From Flavobacteriales bacterium (GTDB lineage: Bacteria > Bacteroidota > Bacteroidia > Flavobacteriales > Schleiferiaceae), in the NCBI GenBank assembly GCA_017795025.1, contig CP051243.1:3124897-3188896 (forward strand): 64,000 nucleotides of DNA, given 5' to 3'. Every line of letters begins with the position of its first letter. Position 1 is the stretch's first letter. The position numbers and the translations under genes are program-made. Under the pieces are notes generated by a model. It was not told the origin of the DNA and searched no databases. It saw nothing but the letters and a program-made list of their open reading frames with translations. This document shows, one piece after another, positions 36,068 through 45,100 of the stretch.

Positions 36068-37753
36068 CTAGAAATTTGAAGTGAGTAAAAAGCTAAATCC
36101 ATTGGATGCCGGTACGACGCGACAGATACCGCCAACACAGAACACTCCTTGTTGTTGACGTCCATAATTAACCTGAAGTTTGGTTGCCCCGCGTGTAAAA
36201 CCAAATGATACTAGGGGGTAATGTACTTGTAAGTCAGGATCTGGATGTCCGTAGTTATAAGCATCTTGCACCGCAACAAACCATTTTGGAGCAATGGAAT
36301 ATTCTAATAATAATAAAGCCCAAGAACCACGATCTTGTTCAGTATGCATAAACTGCGCTTCGGTTCTAAGGTAATGACGAGGCTTAATTTTCCAGAGCAG
36401 CTCGGCCACTGCAGCATTAACGTACACCAATTTGATTTTGGTGTCTGGGGTAATCTGTTCGTCAATAACCCCGTCTAAAAGTGCGCTACTATTGTAGATG
36501 AAATTGTAATAGCTGAAGGTAGCTTTCCAGTCTTTATTAATTTTCGATTTTACTTCCACATTGAAGTCCTGGGAATATTGAATATTTCCGGGTCCGGCCC
36601 AATCTTGATAGCCTCTGGTGCCAGAAATAGTTTGGGTAGAGTCGAAGTCTAAACGGTAAGTAAAATCCTTATCGAGTGCATAGGAATTACTGAAATTAAC
36701 GTTTACCAGCGTTCCATATTTACCACCAATTCGAGTTCCGCGGTCAAATTTATAGCTCATTTCTACCTGAAAGCCAGTTTCGCCATTGGCTTGGATGTTA
36801 TAGGAATATAAGGCCGGCAGGGCATAGGTATGCAATTCAGCTAAAGGGGGCAGATAATTGATAAGCGCCTCGGTAAAGTTCGCTACCCGTTGGGAGCGAA
36901 ATAAGAAATTATCGTAGTACTTATACCCCATTAATAAACCGAGATTCCCTTTGGTATAGGAAGCAGTGGCATAAATGGCATGACCTGGTTTATAGATGAA
37001 GCGGTTAGCGCTATTCGGATCTTGCGATTTATAGGCATATTCAGCAAATATGTTCCAATCCCTACTTATAAAGTTAGCGCGAATACCTCCACTTGCTACA
37101 TTCTCGGGGAGGTTGAAGATGGGGTCTTGTGCTTCTTGGAACCGACTAATAAGGCTGGCTCCTAAAATCAAATTTCGGGTACCTGAAGTTTGCTTGAACT
37201 CATTAAAGTTGAATTCTAAATCGCCACCTCTTACAATTCCGTCACTGGTATTAAAGTAAATCCGCTGGCGACCTACCAATGCTTTGGCAGTAATCCCTGG
37301 TGCTACATTCATTATAATGCGCAAACCGTCCATAGCATTATCTAAACCTAAGCCACGCTCTTCATAGGTTCGAAATACTAATCCGGAGCCAAACTGCTCA
37401 TAGTAGTTTCCAACGGTAATATCGTAGCCATCAATTTTATAGCGGGCAAAGCGGTAAGGGATGCCTTGGCCTTGGAAGCCTTCTGGAAGGCCAACCAAGT
37501 TGTTTTGGTAATTCTCATAGCGGATACCAGCCATAAAATCCCCTTTCGTATAAATGAGGTTTAAAAAGCCGGCCGCCAAGAGGCGCTCATCTGGAAAAGC
37601 ATCCCCATTTGGGTCAATTAGGGTGTCCCGCAAATAGTATTGGGCATTGGTTTGAAAGTTCCCGTGGATGGAACCATAATCAAAGTTCTTTTCTTGCCCG
37701 AGTAAAGAGCTGCTAAGAAAAAGGCCGGCGAGGCCATATAGAATTCTTTTCAT
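36068..37753 (-). CDS. DUF6029 outer-membrane beta-barrel protein
   Basis: A 561-residue protein with a signal peptide (1-19) and a body of alternating aromatic and polar strands, ending in GFSFLLTSNF, a barrel-type C-terminus. The N-terminal part (IHGNFQTNAQYYLRDTLI..., DYDITVGNYYEQFGSGL and ERGLGLDNAMDG) matches the DUF6029 family of Bacteroidota, of unknown function. It lies between tlpA (26 bases) and the Omp28 lipoprotein (5 bases) on one transcript; its constant partnership with thioredoxin-fold proteins here suggests a joint envelope role, which is inference. Confidence 0.82.
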   Translation of the reverse strand: MKRILYGLAGLFLSSSLLGQEKNFDYGSIHGNFQTNAQYYLRDTLIDPNGDAFPDERLLAAGFLNLIYTKGDFMAGIRYENYQNNLVGLPEGFQGQGIPYRFARYKIDGYDITVGNYYEQFGSGLVFRTYEERGLGLDNAMDGLRIIMNVAPGITAKALVGRQRIYFNTSDGIVRGGDLEFNFNEFKQTSGTRNLILGASLISRFQEAQDPIFNLPENVASGGIRANFISRDWNIFAEYAYKSQDPNSANRFIYKPGHAIYATASYTKGNLGLLMGYKYYDNFLFRSQRVANFTEALINYLPPLAELHTYALPALYSYNIQANGETGFQVEMSYKFDRGTRIGGKYGTLVNVNFSNSYALDKDFTYRLDFDSTQTISGTRGYQDWAGPGNIQYSQDFNVEVKSKINKDWKATFSYYNFIYNSSALLDGVIDEQITPDTKIKLVYVNAAVAELLWKIKPRHYLRTEAQFMHTEQDRGSWALLLLEYSIAPKWFVAVQDAYNYGHPDPDLQVHYPLVSFGFTRGATKLQVNYGRQQQGVFCVGGICRVVPASNGFSFLLTSNF

Positions 37754-37779
37754 AATTGGAGAGATGAGGAAGGTCGGTT

Positions 37780-38316
37780 TTAGTGCATGGCGCTTTCACT
37801 AACCTCTTCGATGCTTTCGCCATTGGCCAGCATTTCAATTAAAAGGTAAAGGTGATCTTCATCTCCAGGGGTGTAGCCACTGTGTTGCCACACAATGTTT
37901 CCTTCGCCGTCTACCAAAAAGGTATGAGGGATATTATTCACATTTAAAGCACGCTTCATTTCCTGATTTTCATCTAGGTAAACCTCGTATTCCCAACCTT
38001 GGGATTTGATGAAAGGCTTAACGCGGGCCGTATTTCGCGAGTCATCAATGGAAATGGCAATCACCTTAACACCGGTTTCTTCTACCCAATCGATGTATTG
38101 ATCGTTAATGGCGTTTAATTCCCGAATACAAGGCTTGCACCAGGTAGCCCAAAAGCTAATCACCATTGGTTTGCCATCATTGCTTAAAGTGTCGGCATCT
38201 ACCATATTCCCAACAAGATCTTTTAATTGGATGCTTGGGATTGGTTGGTTTTGGCCTTGGGCCGATAGGCCAAGAAGCAGAAGGAGGCTAAGGGTAGGGA
38301 TTAGTTTTGAAATCAT
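37780..38316 (-). CDS. TlpA-like extracytoplasmic thioredoxin-fold protein
   Basis: A 178-residue protein from the ATG at 38316; a longer in-frame reading from 38370 would put 18 polar and basic residues before the signal peptide, so the inner ATG is preferred. It has a signal peptide (about 1-20), then a TlpA/ResA-type thioredoxin domain with FWATWCKPC (Cys60, Cys63) and a cis-proline loop at NNIPHTFLVDGEGNIVWQHSGY. Such proteins pass reducing power in the periplasm, for example for haem c or disulfide chemistry. Here it precedes DUF6029 and an Omp28 lipoprotein. Confidence 0.9.
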   Translation of the reverse strand: MISKLIPTLSLLLLLGLSAQGQNQPIPSIQLKDLVGNMVDADTLSNDGKPMVISFWATWCKPCIRELNAINDQYIDWVEETGVKVIAISIDDSRNTARVKPFIKSQGWEYEVYLDENQEMKRALNVNNIPHTFLVDGEGNIVWQHSGYTPGDEDHLYLLIEMLANGESIEEVSESAMH

Positions 38317-38432
38317 AATACAGGGTTTAAGCTTAAAAACAATTAGGTCGGGCAAATTAATGAAATTCAAGCGATGAGTCGACCCGAATTCGGGCGATTA
38401 GGTTCTTGGCACTTAAGGCATAAACTATGCCG

Positions 38433-38469
38433 AATAAAAAAGCCGCGACGCTCATAGAACATCGCGGCT
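38433..38469 (-). terminator. Intrinsic terminator of the T9SS Omp28-like gene
   Basis: AGCCGCGA (38441-38448) pairs with TCGCGGCT (38462-38469); on the minus strand the stem is followed by TTTTTTATTCG. It separates the 689-residue gene from tlpA downstream, so tlpA may need its own promoter. Confidence 0.85.
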
Positions 38470-38491
38470 AAATATTTTAGTAAGGCTATCC

Positions 38492-40561
38492 TTAGTGAGT
38501 GATAGCGATACGCTGAGCAGCCATTTTACCGTCGGCAATGATTTGTACGATGTACATACCAGGTACCAAGTTAGCGGTATTGATGGTTTCACCGGTAGTA
38601 AGACCGAAGTCGCTACTGATAACTGTTTTACCAGTTAAGTCGATGATGCTTACGCTTAATTCTTGTTCTCCGTCTAATTCGATGTTTAATACATCATTAG
38701 CAGGATTTGGATAGATGCTAGCTTTAACCAATTCAGACTCGTCGATACCAACCCAAGTCATTCCAGCCCAAGCGGCGTTCATGATTACTTGGTTATCACG
38801 GTCTTCCACGAATACGATGGCTTCAACATCATTGTTCCAAAGGTTGTAGTTACCACTGCTGGCACCACCTTGTACGTTACCAACAGTGAATTGGTAAGAC
38901 TCAGTGAAGTTAGCAGAAGCACCAGCGGCTAAGCTTAAGCTAGTTCCGTTAGGGCTTGGTAACATTTTACGCATTACATGCTTGTAGTTGAAGTCTCCAT
39001 TAGGAGCAGCATTGTATACATAGTTGTTTTGAAGAACTACCATTTGTAAGGCGTAGTTACCCGTGGTAAGGTCTAAGTTAGAAGTCACGGATGCGTTCAC
39101 AGTAACATCAGCAGTGCTACTTCCAGCAGGACGATCGTAAGTAGCATATCCATTTACAGATACGAATGCAGGAGCATTAGATCCAGCTTGCTCAGCAGCT
39201 TGGTAAGCAGCAAGTGCATCACCCCAAGTTTGAACAGAACCGTAATCTACTTCCTGACCGTTAGCCAACATAGTAGGTGCAGCACTAATCCCGTACCACT
39301 GACGACGACCTTCTGAATCTGGGTTCAAGCTAGGGTCACCAGGAGAAGGAATGGGCACTTGGTACTTAATTACTAAGGGAGCGTTAGGCTTGTTGTAGTT
39401 TGCTAAGGCAGTATTGTAAACATTGTCGTTCCAAGACTTACAAGGAGGACAAGTAGCACTACTAAACTCTTCAGCAAGGAAAGTACGCGGTACATCCTGA
39501 GCAGCTTGAACATTAAAAGTTAAGCTGTTGTCCATTGGATTAGCATCCGTATTGTTGTTAGGGTCGCTAATATCAAGGTCGATAGTATAAGAACCAGCTC
39601 CAGGAGCAGTCCAACCTGGGTTCATTGTAATGGTAGCAAAGTCACCAGTACCCAAAGTTTGGTTGATGGCAGTTGTACCTGTACCACCTTGGTTGTCGTC
39701 ATAGTTGTAATTGAATGAAGTAATGGTTTCAGAACCTTTGTTTTGAACCAATGCTTCGAAAGTCTCAGCAGTATTTAAACCTGCGATATCAGAAATACTA
39801 GCAGAGATTAAGGCAATGTCATACTGAGGCTGAGTACCATAAGCGAACTCGTAGTAAGTATTGTCTAAGGCATCGCTCTGGCTACCACCAGTAGCAGTAT
39901 TCTGAGAAGTTAGAGCAGGAGAACCAGCTACGTTATAGGCGGTAGAACCGTCAATTTGAACACCAGCTGTGATAGCAACATTGGCACCACCTTGAGAGTA
40001 GCTACGCATGTCAACGATGTAAATACGATCGCTAGTTTCCTCAAAAACGATACCCCAGTAGGTCCAACCTGCACCTAAACTTGAGTTTGATGCAGAAGCC
40101 CAGATAATCCAGTGCTGACGATTAGGAGCAGTACCGAAAGTTTTCGAAACTACCGCGTCGTTAGCACCAGTAAGATCCATACCCCAAGCACAAACAGATT
40201 TTGGTGGGATACCAGCCGCTGGTAAAAGAGCGGGAGTAAAACCTGGAGTGGTAGTAGGTGTAGATGAGGCAAAGGTTACCACACCTGATGCTGATACATA
40301 ATACTGAGTTTCAGCGGCACCGTTAAAGTTAAAGCTGAATGGCAGTGTTTGAGCCGTTGACCACTGATCGGCAGCGCCGGTGCTTAGAACACTAGTGTAG
40401 CCAAGGTTGTTTCCACTAAGGAAAGCCTCAGGCTGCTCTGGGTCATTGTTCAGGTTACCAGGGTTGGTACCTGCGTTAATGGCCGGAATCTGATAATAGC
40501 CCTGACCAAATAATCCTAGCGTAATGGCGCTAAGGAAAAGGGATAAGTAATACTTTTTCAT
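38492..40561 (-). CDS. T9SS-exported Omp28-like protein with thioredoxin-like domain
   Basis: A 689-residue protein: signal peptide (1-20); a beta-rich N-terminal domain (about 30-245) with low-complexity Ala, Thr and Ser; an immunoglobulin-like part (about 245-352); an Omp28-type thioredoxin-like domain (about 355-600) with FLAEEFSSATCPPCKSW (Cys371 and Cys374) and ISAAPTMLANG as the likely cis-proline loop; and a T9SS type A sorting domain (about 612-689, starting near ASIYPNPANDVLN). It is therefore likely secreted or anchored to the cell surface, a rare place for a thioredoxin-like CPPC protein. Its terminator separates it from tlpA-DUF6029-Omp28. Confidence 0.88.
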   Translation of the reverse strand: MKKYYLSLFLSAITLGLFGQGYYQIPAINAGTNPGNLNNDPEQPEAFLSGNNLGYTSVLSTGAADQWSTAQTLPFSFNFNGAAETQYYVSASGVVTFASSTPTTTPGFTPALLPAAGIPPKSVCAWGMDLTGANDAVVSKTFGTAPNRQHWIIWASASNSSLGAGWTYWGIVFEETSDRIYIVDMRSYSQGGANVAITAGVQIDGSTAYNVAGSPALTSQNTATGGSQSDALDNTYYEFAYGTQPQYDIALISASISDIAGLNTAETFEALVQNKGSETITSFNYNYDDNQGGTGTTAINQTLGTGDFATITMNPGWTAPGAGSYTIDLDISDPNNNTDANPMDNSLTFNVQAAQDVPRTFLAEEFSSATCPPCKSWNDNVYNTALANYNKPNAPLVIKYQVPIPSPGDPSLNPDSEGRRQWYGISAAPTMLANGQEVDYGSVQTWGDALAAYQAAEQAGSNAPAFVSVNGYATYDRPAGSSTADVTVNASVTSNLDLTTGNYALQMVVLQNNYVYNAAPNGDFNYKHVMRKMLPSPNGTSLSLAAGASANFTESYQFTVGNVQGGASSGNYNLWNNDVEAIVFVEDRDNQVIMNAAWAGMTWVGIDESELVKASIYPNPANDVLNIELDGEQELSVSIIDLTGKTVISSDFGLTTGETINTANLVPGMYIVQIIADGKMAAQRIAITH

Positions 40562-40637
40562 AACAAAAACTTAAGATTGCGAAGGCCGAAAATAAGGGAA
40601 ATAAGATATATATGCTACTAGTAGCCTCTTAATTTTA

Positions 40638-40645
40638 TACTTTTG
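40638..40645 (+). promoter_or_regulatory. Putative -7 promoter element of the 40670 gene
   Basis: TACTTTTG matches TAnnTTTG and sits 24 bases before the ATG at 40670. No -33 box is seen at normal distance. Confidence 0.4.
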
Positions 40646-40669
40646 TAAACCTCGACATAATTCTCTGCT

Positions 40670-41386
40670 ATGACAAGAAAAACTACACTCTTCATTTTAG
40701 CTTTTGTTTGCGGTATTTTTAGCCTGCAAGCGCAAAGCCTTCAAATAATTAAGCAAGACACTCTCGTGGTGGGTAATGCTTGGGTTGATGGTGACCTAGC
40801 GGCTTATGCCGTAGTGCAAAATGTATCTAACCTTCCAGTGGAAGTAGCCCTTAAAAGAATTGATGCCAACTACACAGAGTTAACCGATAGTAATGCCATC
40901 TGCTGGGGTCTTTGTTTTACGACCGATATTTCACAAAATCCGGTTTCTTTTAACCGCGTAATTCAGCCTGGTGCAACCGATACGGCAATCTTGCATGTTT
41001 ATCCTGATTTAGATGGATACACCCGCACCGGATTTATCGACTATGTTTTGTTCGACTATTACAATCCAACCGATTCGGTTGCGTTTCGCATAAATTACCA
41101 AGTTAACGGTGTACCATTATCCGAAAAGGAGTTTTCTCGTCCTGAGTTATCGGTTTATCCAAACCCTGCTGATGACTACCTAAGAATTCAATACGATGTT
41201 AACTCTGGAGCTAATGCTCAGTTTGAACTCATTAATCTAATTGGTGCTAAAGTTTTTGAAACCGAATTGAATAGCCAGTCAAGCGAATTGGAAATCGACT
41301 TTAGTGCCCTTAATCCGGGCGTGTATTTTTACACCTTGAAGATTGATGGCGAAGTAAATATTTCAAAGAAATTGGTGATTAGATAA
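40670..41386 (+). CDS. T9SS-exported protein of unknown function
   Basis: A 238-residue protein with a signal peptide (1-21), a beta-rich middle domain (about 22-155) holding a pair of cysteines in CWGLCF (about 84-88), and a T9SS type A sorting domain (about 160-238, starting LSVYPNPADDYLR and ending in SKKLVIR). It is exported by the type 9 system and probably surface-attached or released. The middle domain is not recognised. It is divergent from the T9SS Omp28-like gene, with 108 bases between starts, and ends at a terminator. Confidence 0.8.
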   Translation: MTRKTTLFILAFVCGIFSLQAQSLQIIKQDTLVVGNAWVDGDLAAYAVVQNVSNLPVEVALKRIDANYTELTDSNAICWGLCFTTDISQNPVSFNRVIQPGATDTAILHVYPDLDGYTRTGFIDYVLFDYYNPTDSVAFRINYQVNGVPLSEKEFSRPELSVYPNPADDYLRIQYDVNSGANAQFELINLIGAKVFETELNSQSSELEIDFSALNPGVYFYTLKIDGEVNISKKLVIR

Positions 41387-41412
41387 TAATAATCTAGTCC
41401 CGTCGTTCTAAG

Positions 41413-41449
41413 GCCGTCTTATCACTTTAGTGGTAGGACGGCTTTTTTA
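41413..41449 (+). terminator. Intrinsic terminator after the 40670 gene
   Basis: GCCGTCTTATCAC (41413-41425) pairs with GTGGTAGGACGGC (41430-41442; G-T pairs at two sites), loop TTTA, followed by TTTTTTA. It directly abuts the -33 box of the ruvA promoter at 41450. Confidence 0.9.
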
Positions 41450-41479
41450 TTGGCTCGGTACATGAAAAACGTATTTTTG
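41450..41479 (+). promoter_or_regulatory. Promoter of the ruvA-sprA operon, exact Bacteroidota consensus
   Basis: TTG (41450-41452), exactly 19 bases, then TATTTTTG (41472-41479). Both boxes match the TTG-N19-TAnnTTTG consensus fully. Transcription would begin near 41486, about 35 bases before the ruvA ATG at 41521. Confidence 0.65.
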
Positions 41480-41520
41480 CCGTTTTTCAGGAAATCCAAG
41501 CTTAGCTTTTAACCATTCCT

Positions 41521-42105
41521 ATGTTGCATCACATCAAGGGGAAATTGTCCGAAATCCGCGCTACTGAGGCTATCGTCGAATGCCAGGGTATCGGTTACCT
41601 TATCGGAATTTCATTACACACCTACTCGGCCATCGCGCATGAAAGTGAAGTGATGCTCTTTTTGCATCCTATTTATAAAGAGGACTCCCAAACTTTGTAT
41701 GGCTTTTCGAGCCGTCAGGAGCGAGATGTTTTTGTACATCTTATCTCAGTTAATGGGGTAGGAGGAAATACGGCGCGTACCATTTTAAGTAGCTTAAGTC
41801 CAGCGGAAGTTATTGCGGGAATTGGCCGTGATGATGTAGGACTCCTGCAGTCGGTAAAGGGAATTGGAGCGAAAACCGCGCAACGTATTATAATTGACTT
41901 AAAAGATAAATTAGCGCCATTAGCCGAATCCATAGGAGCGGTTGAAGGTGGCATTAACCCTGGATTAAAAGCGGAGGCCAGTGCCGCACTCGAAGTATTA
42001 GGGTATACCGGTCGTCAAACCGATAAGGTTCTAAGCAAGCTTTTGCAGGAACTACAGCAGCCCAGTATTGAAGAACTCATTAAAGCAGCGCTGAAAAAAC
42101 TTTGA
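41521..42105 (+). CDS. ruvA: Holliday junction branch migration protein RuvA
   Basis: RuvA binds the four-way junction and loads RuvB. The 194-residue protein has the OB-fold N-terminal domain (1-65, LHHIKGKLSEI...), two helix-hairpin-helix motifs (about 75-140, with SVNGVGGNTARTIL and SVKGIGAKTAQRII) and a short domain III (about 150-194) that contacts RuvB. Length is normal. ruvB lies elsewhere in the window at 33215. The stop of ruvA overlaps the TTG start of sprA by 4 bases. Confidence 0.97.
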   Translation: MLHHIKGKLSEIRATEAIVECQGIGYLIGISLHTYSAIAHESEVMLFLHPIYKEDSQTLYGFSSRQERDVFVHLISVNGVGGNTARTILSSLSPAEVIAGIGRDDVGLLQSVKGIGAKTAQRIIIDLKDKLAPLAESIGAVEGGINPGLKAEASAALEVLGYTGRQTDKVLSKLLQELQQPSIEELIKAALKKL

Positions 42106-45100
42106 AGCTCCGTAGCAAACATCTTCTCTTGCCTGGGATGGCAGTATTGTTCATCATTTATTCCTTTACTTATCGGAGGAATGTAGCTTCGGATATTCTA
42201 GGTCGCGAAGATTTGATGAGCTTTAAACCCCTGTTCCCCTTCGCTGCCGCAGATACCAATGACCCGGATTCTCTCTTACCTTATCCTTTCGAGAATGGGG
42301 AAAGCGGTGGGGTGTATGGAAATGAACCGGGTAACTTTAAGGAGGAGGTTGTATACGACCAGGAATCTGGGAATTACTTTGTGTACCGACGCTACGGCCG
42401 GTTTAGTGCTTCCCCACCTATGGTGATGACACCAAGTGAGTACCGGGAGTATATCGCTCGACAGCAAGCCCAAGATTATTGGAATGCCAGGAGTAAAAGT
42501 GAAGCGGCACAACAAGCTGAAGGTCGCGATCCGGCTAGCTCTCTTATTCCACAAATTACCGTAGATAGCGAGAGTTTTGCCCGAATATTCGGCTCCAATA
42601 CCATCGATATCCGACCTCAAGGCTTTGCAGAGTTAACCTTTGGAGGACGGTTTCAGAAAATTGATAACCCTATCATTCCCGAACGAAACCGGAATGTATT
42701 CACCTTTAACTTCGATCAGCGCATTCAGATGAATGTGAACGGAAGTATCGGAGAAAAGTTAAAGATGAATGTGAACTACGATACAGAAGCCACCTTTGCC
42801 TTCGAGAATCAAGTAAAAGTGGAGTTCACAGGACTTGAGGATGATATCATCAAAAAAATTGAATTAGGTAATGTGAACCTACCCCTCAACTCCTCCTTAA
42901 TCACCGGAGCCCAAAGTCTATTTGGTGTGAAAGGACAGTTCCAATTTGGAAAGTTGATGTTGACCGGAGTATTTTCCGAACAGCGCAGTCAATCATCTTC
43001 CATTAATATACAGGGAGGAGCCACCACCACCGATTTTGAAATTTGGGGCGATCAATACGAAGCCAACCGCCACTATTTCCTTTCGCATTATTTCCGTGAT
43101 AATTATGAGGAATTTCTGCAAAATTCGCCTCTTATCACCTCGCCAGTGCAAATTACCAAGGTGGAAGTATGGGTAACCAATAACCGCCAAAATGTGCAGG
43201 ATACCCGAAACATTGTGGCAATGCTCGATTTGGGGGAAAGAGAGCGAAATGCCTATCGGGATCGTCAGCGTAGTGGACCCGTAATTTACCCGGGAAGAAA
43301 TGGAACCCAATTCCCAGACAACCTGAGTAACCAGTTAAACCCGCAAACCTTAGCGCAAGATTACCCAGGTGTTCGGGATATCTCGCAAGTGAATGCGGCC
43401 CTTACTGGCGCAGGTTTCGATGAGGCAACAGAATTTGTAGAGTTAGCCAATGCAAGGAAGTTGAACCCTAACGAGTTTAACTTTCACCCTCAATTAGGAT
43501 ATATCACCCTTAATACTGCCCTTAACCAAGATGAGGTTTTAGCGGTAGCCTTCCAGTATACCGCCGGAGGACGAACCTACCAAGTAGGTGAATTTAGTAC
43601 CGATGGGGTAAGTCCACCGAATAACTTGGTGGTGAAAATGCTTAAAAGCTTTATCCTCGATGTGCGCGTTCCGAACTGGGACTTGATGATGAAGAACGTG
43701 TACTCCCTTTCCGCCTTCCAGGTTGGTTCGGAAGACTTCCGTTTGCAAGTACTTTATCAAAACGATGAAACCGGAACTCCCGTACCCTTCCTACCGGAAA
43801 GCAGCCTGCGTTCGGAACTTCTCCTGAGAGTAATGGACCTTGATCGATTGAATCAAAACAATGATGATCAGCCAGATGGTTTCTTCGACTTTATTCCGAA
43901 TGTCACCATATATCCGCAAAATGGTCGAATCTTCTTTCCCGTCTTAGAGCCTTTCGGATCGAACTTAGAGGAAAAGTTGAGTACCGATGAGGAAAAGGAT
44001 AAATATGTGTTCCAAGAGCTTTACGACTCCACACGTTTTGTAGCGCAAAATGAAACCCGGAAAAACAAATATCTGATTCGTGGGCAGTTCAAATCATCGT
44101 CGAGCAGCGAAATTCAATTAAATGCCTTTAATATCCCGCCTGGATCGGTTTCGGTTACTGCAGGAGGTACCCGTTTAGTTGAGGGGCAAGATTACCGCGT
44201 AGATTACAATTTAGGTCGGGTTACCATTTTAAATGAGGGGATTCTTAATTCGGGAGTACCTATCAAGGTAGATTTTGAGAACAATGCGCTTTTCAACTTC
44301 CAAACGAAAACCTTCATGGGCTTAAACGCCGAATATCGGTTTAACGAGAACTTCAATTTAGGGGCTACTATGGTGCACCTCAATGAGCGCCCCCTTACCC
44401 AAAAGGTGAATATTGGTGATGAGCCCATCTCTAACACCATATTAGGCTTTAATGGAAACTACTCTAAAGATGCGCCCTATTTAACCAGGATGGTGGACGC
44501 AATTCCATTTATCAGTACCAAAGAAAAATCCAATTTATTGGTTAGCGCCGAAGTTGCTCAGCTTATTCCCGGCAGCCCAAGGGGAATTGAAATCAACGGC
44601 GAACAAACTACTTTTTTAGATGATTTCGAATCTAGTCAAACCACCATCGATATTCGAAATCCATCGGCCTGGCGCTTAGCCTCCACCCCCGCAGGACAGC
44701 CCGAGTTATTCCCCGAATCAACCGAGAATAATCTGGCCTATGGCTTTAACCGGGCCCGCTTAGCCTGGTATACCATTGATCCCTTATTCCATAATGATGA
44801 GGCCCGAACGCCCGATAACATTCGCAATAACAAAGACCTGCAATCGACTAATGATGTCCGCGAAGTTTTGGTTGATGAGGTGTTCCCCAATTTAGAATTG
44901 GATAACAGTCAACCTCGTAATATTGCTACCCTCGATTTGGCTTATTATCCCCGTGACCGCGGTCCTTATAACTACGACGTGGAACCTACGCCTTATTCCG
45001 CAGGGATTAATCAAGAAGGACAATTGCGCGATCCAAGCAGCCGCTGGGGTGGAATTATGCGCGATGTAAGTGTAACCAACTTCGAGGAGCAAAATATTGA

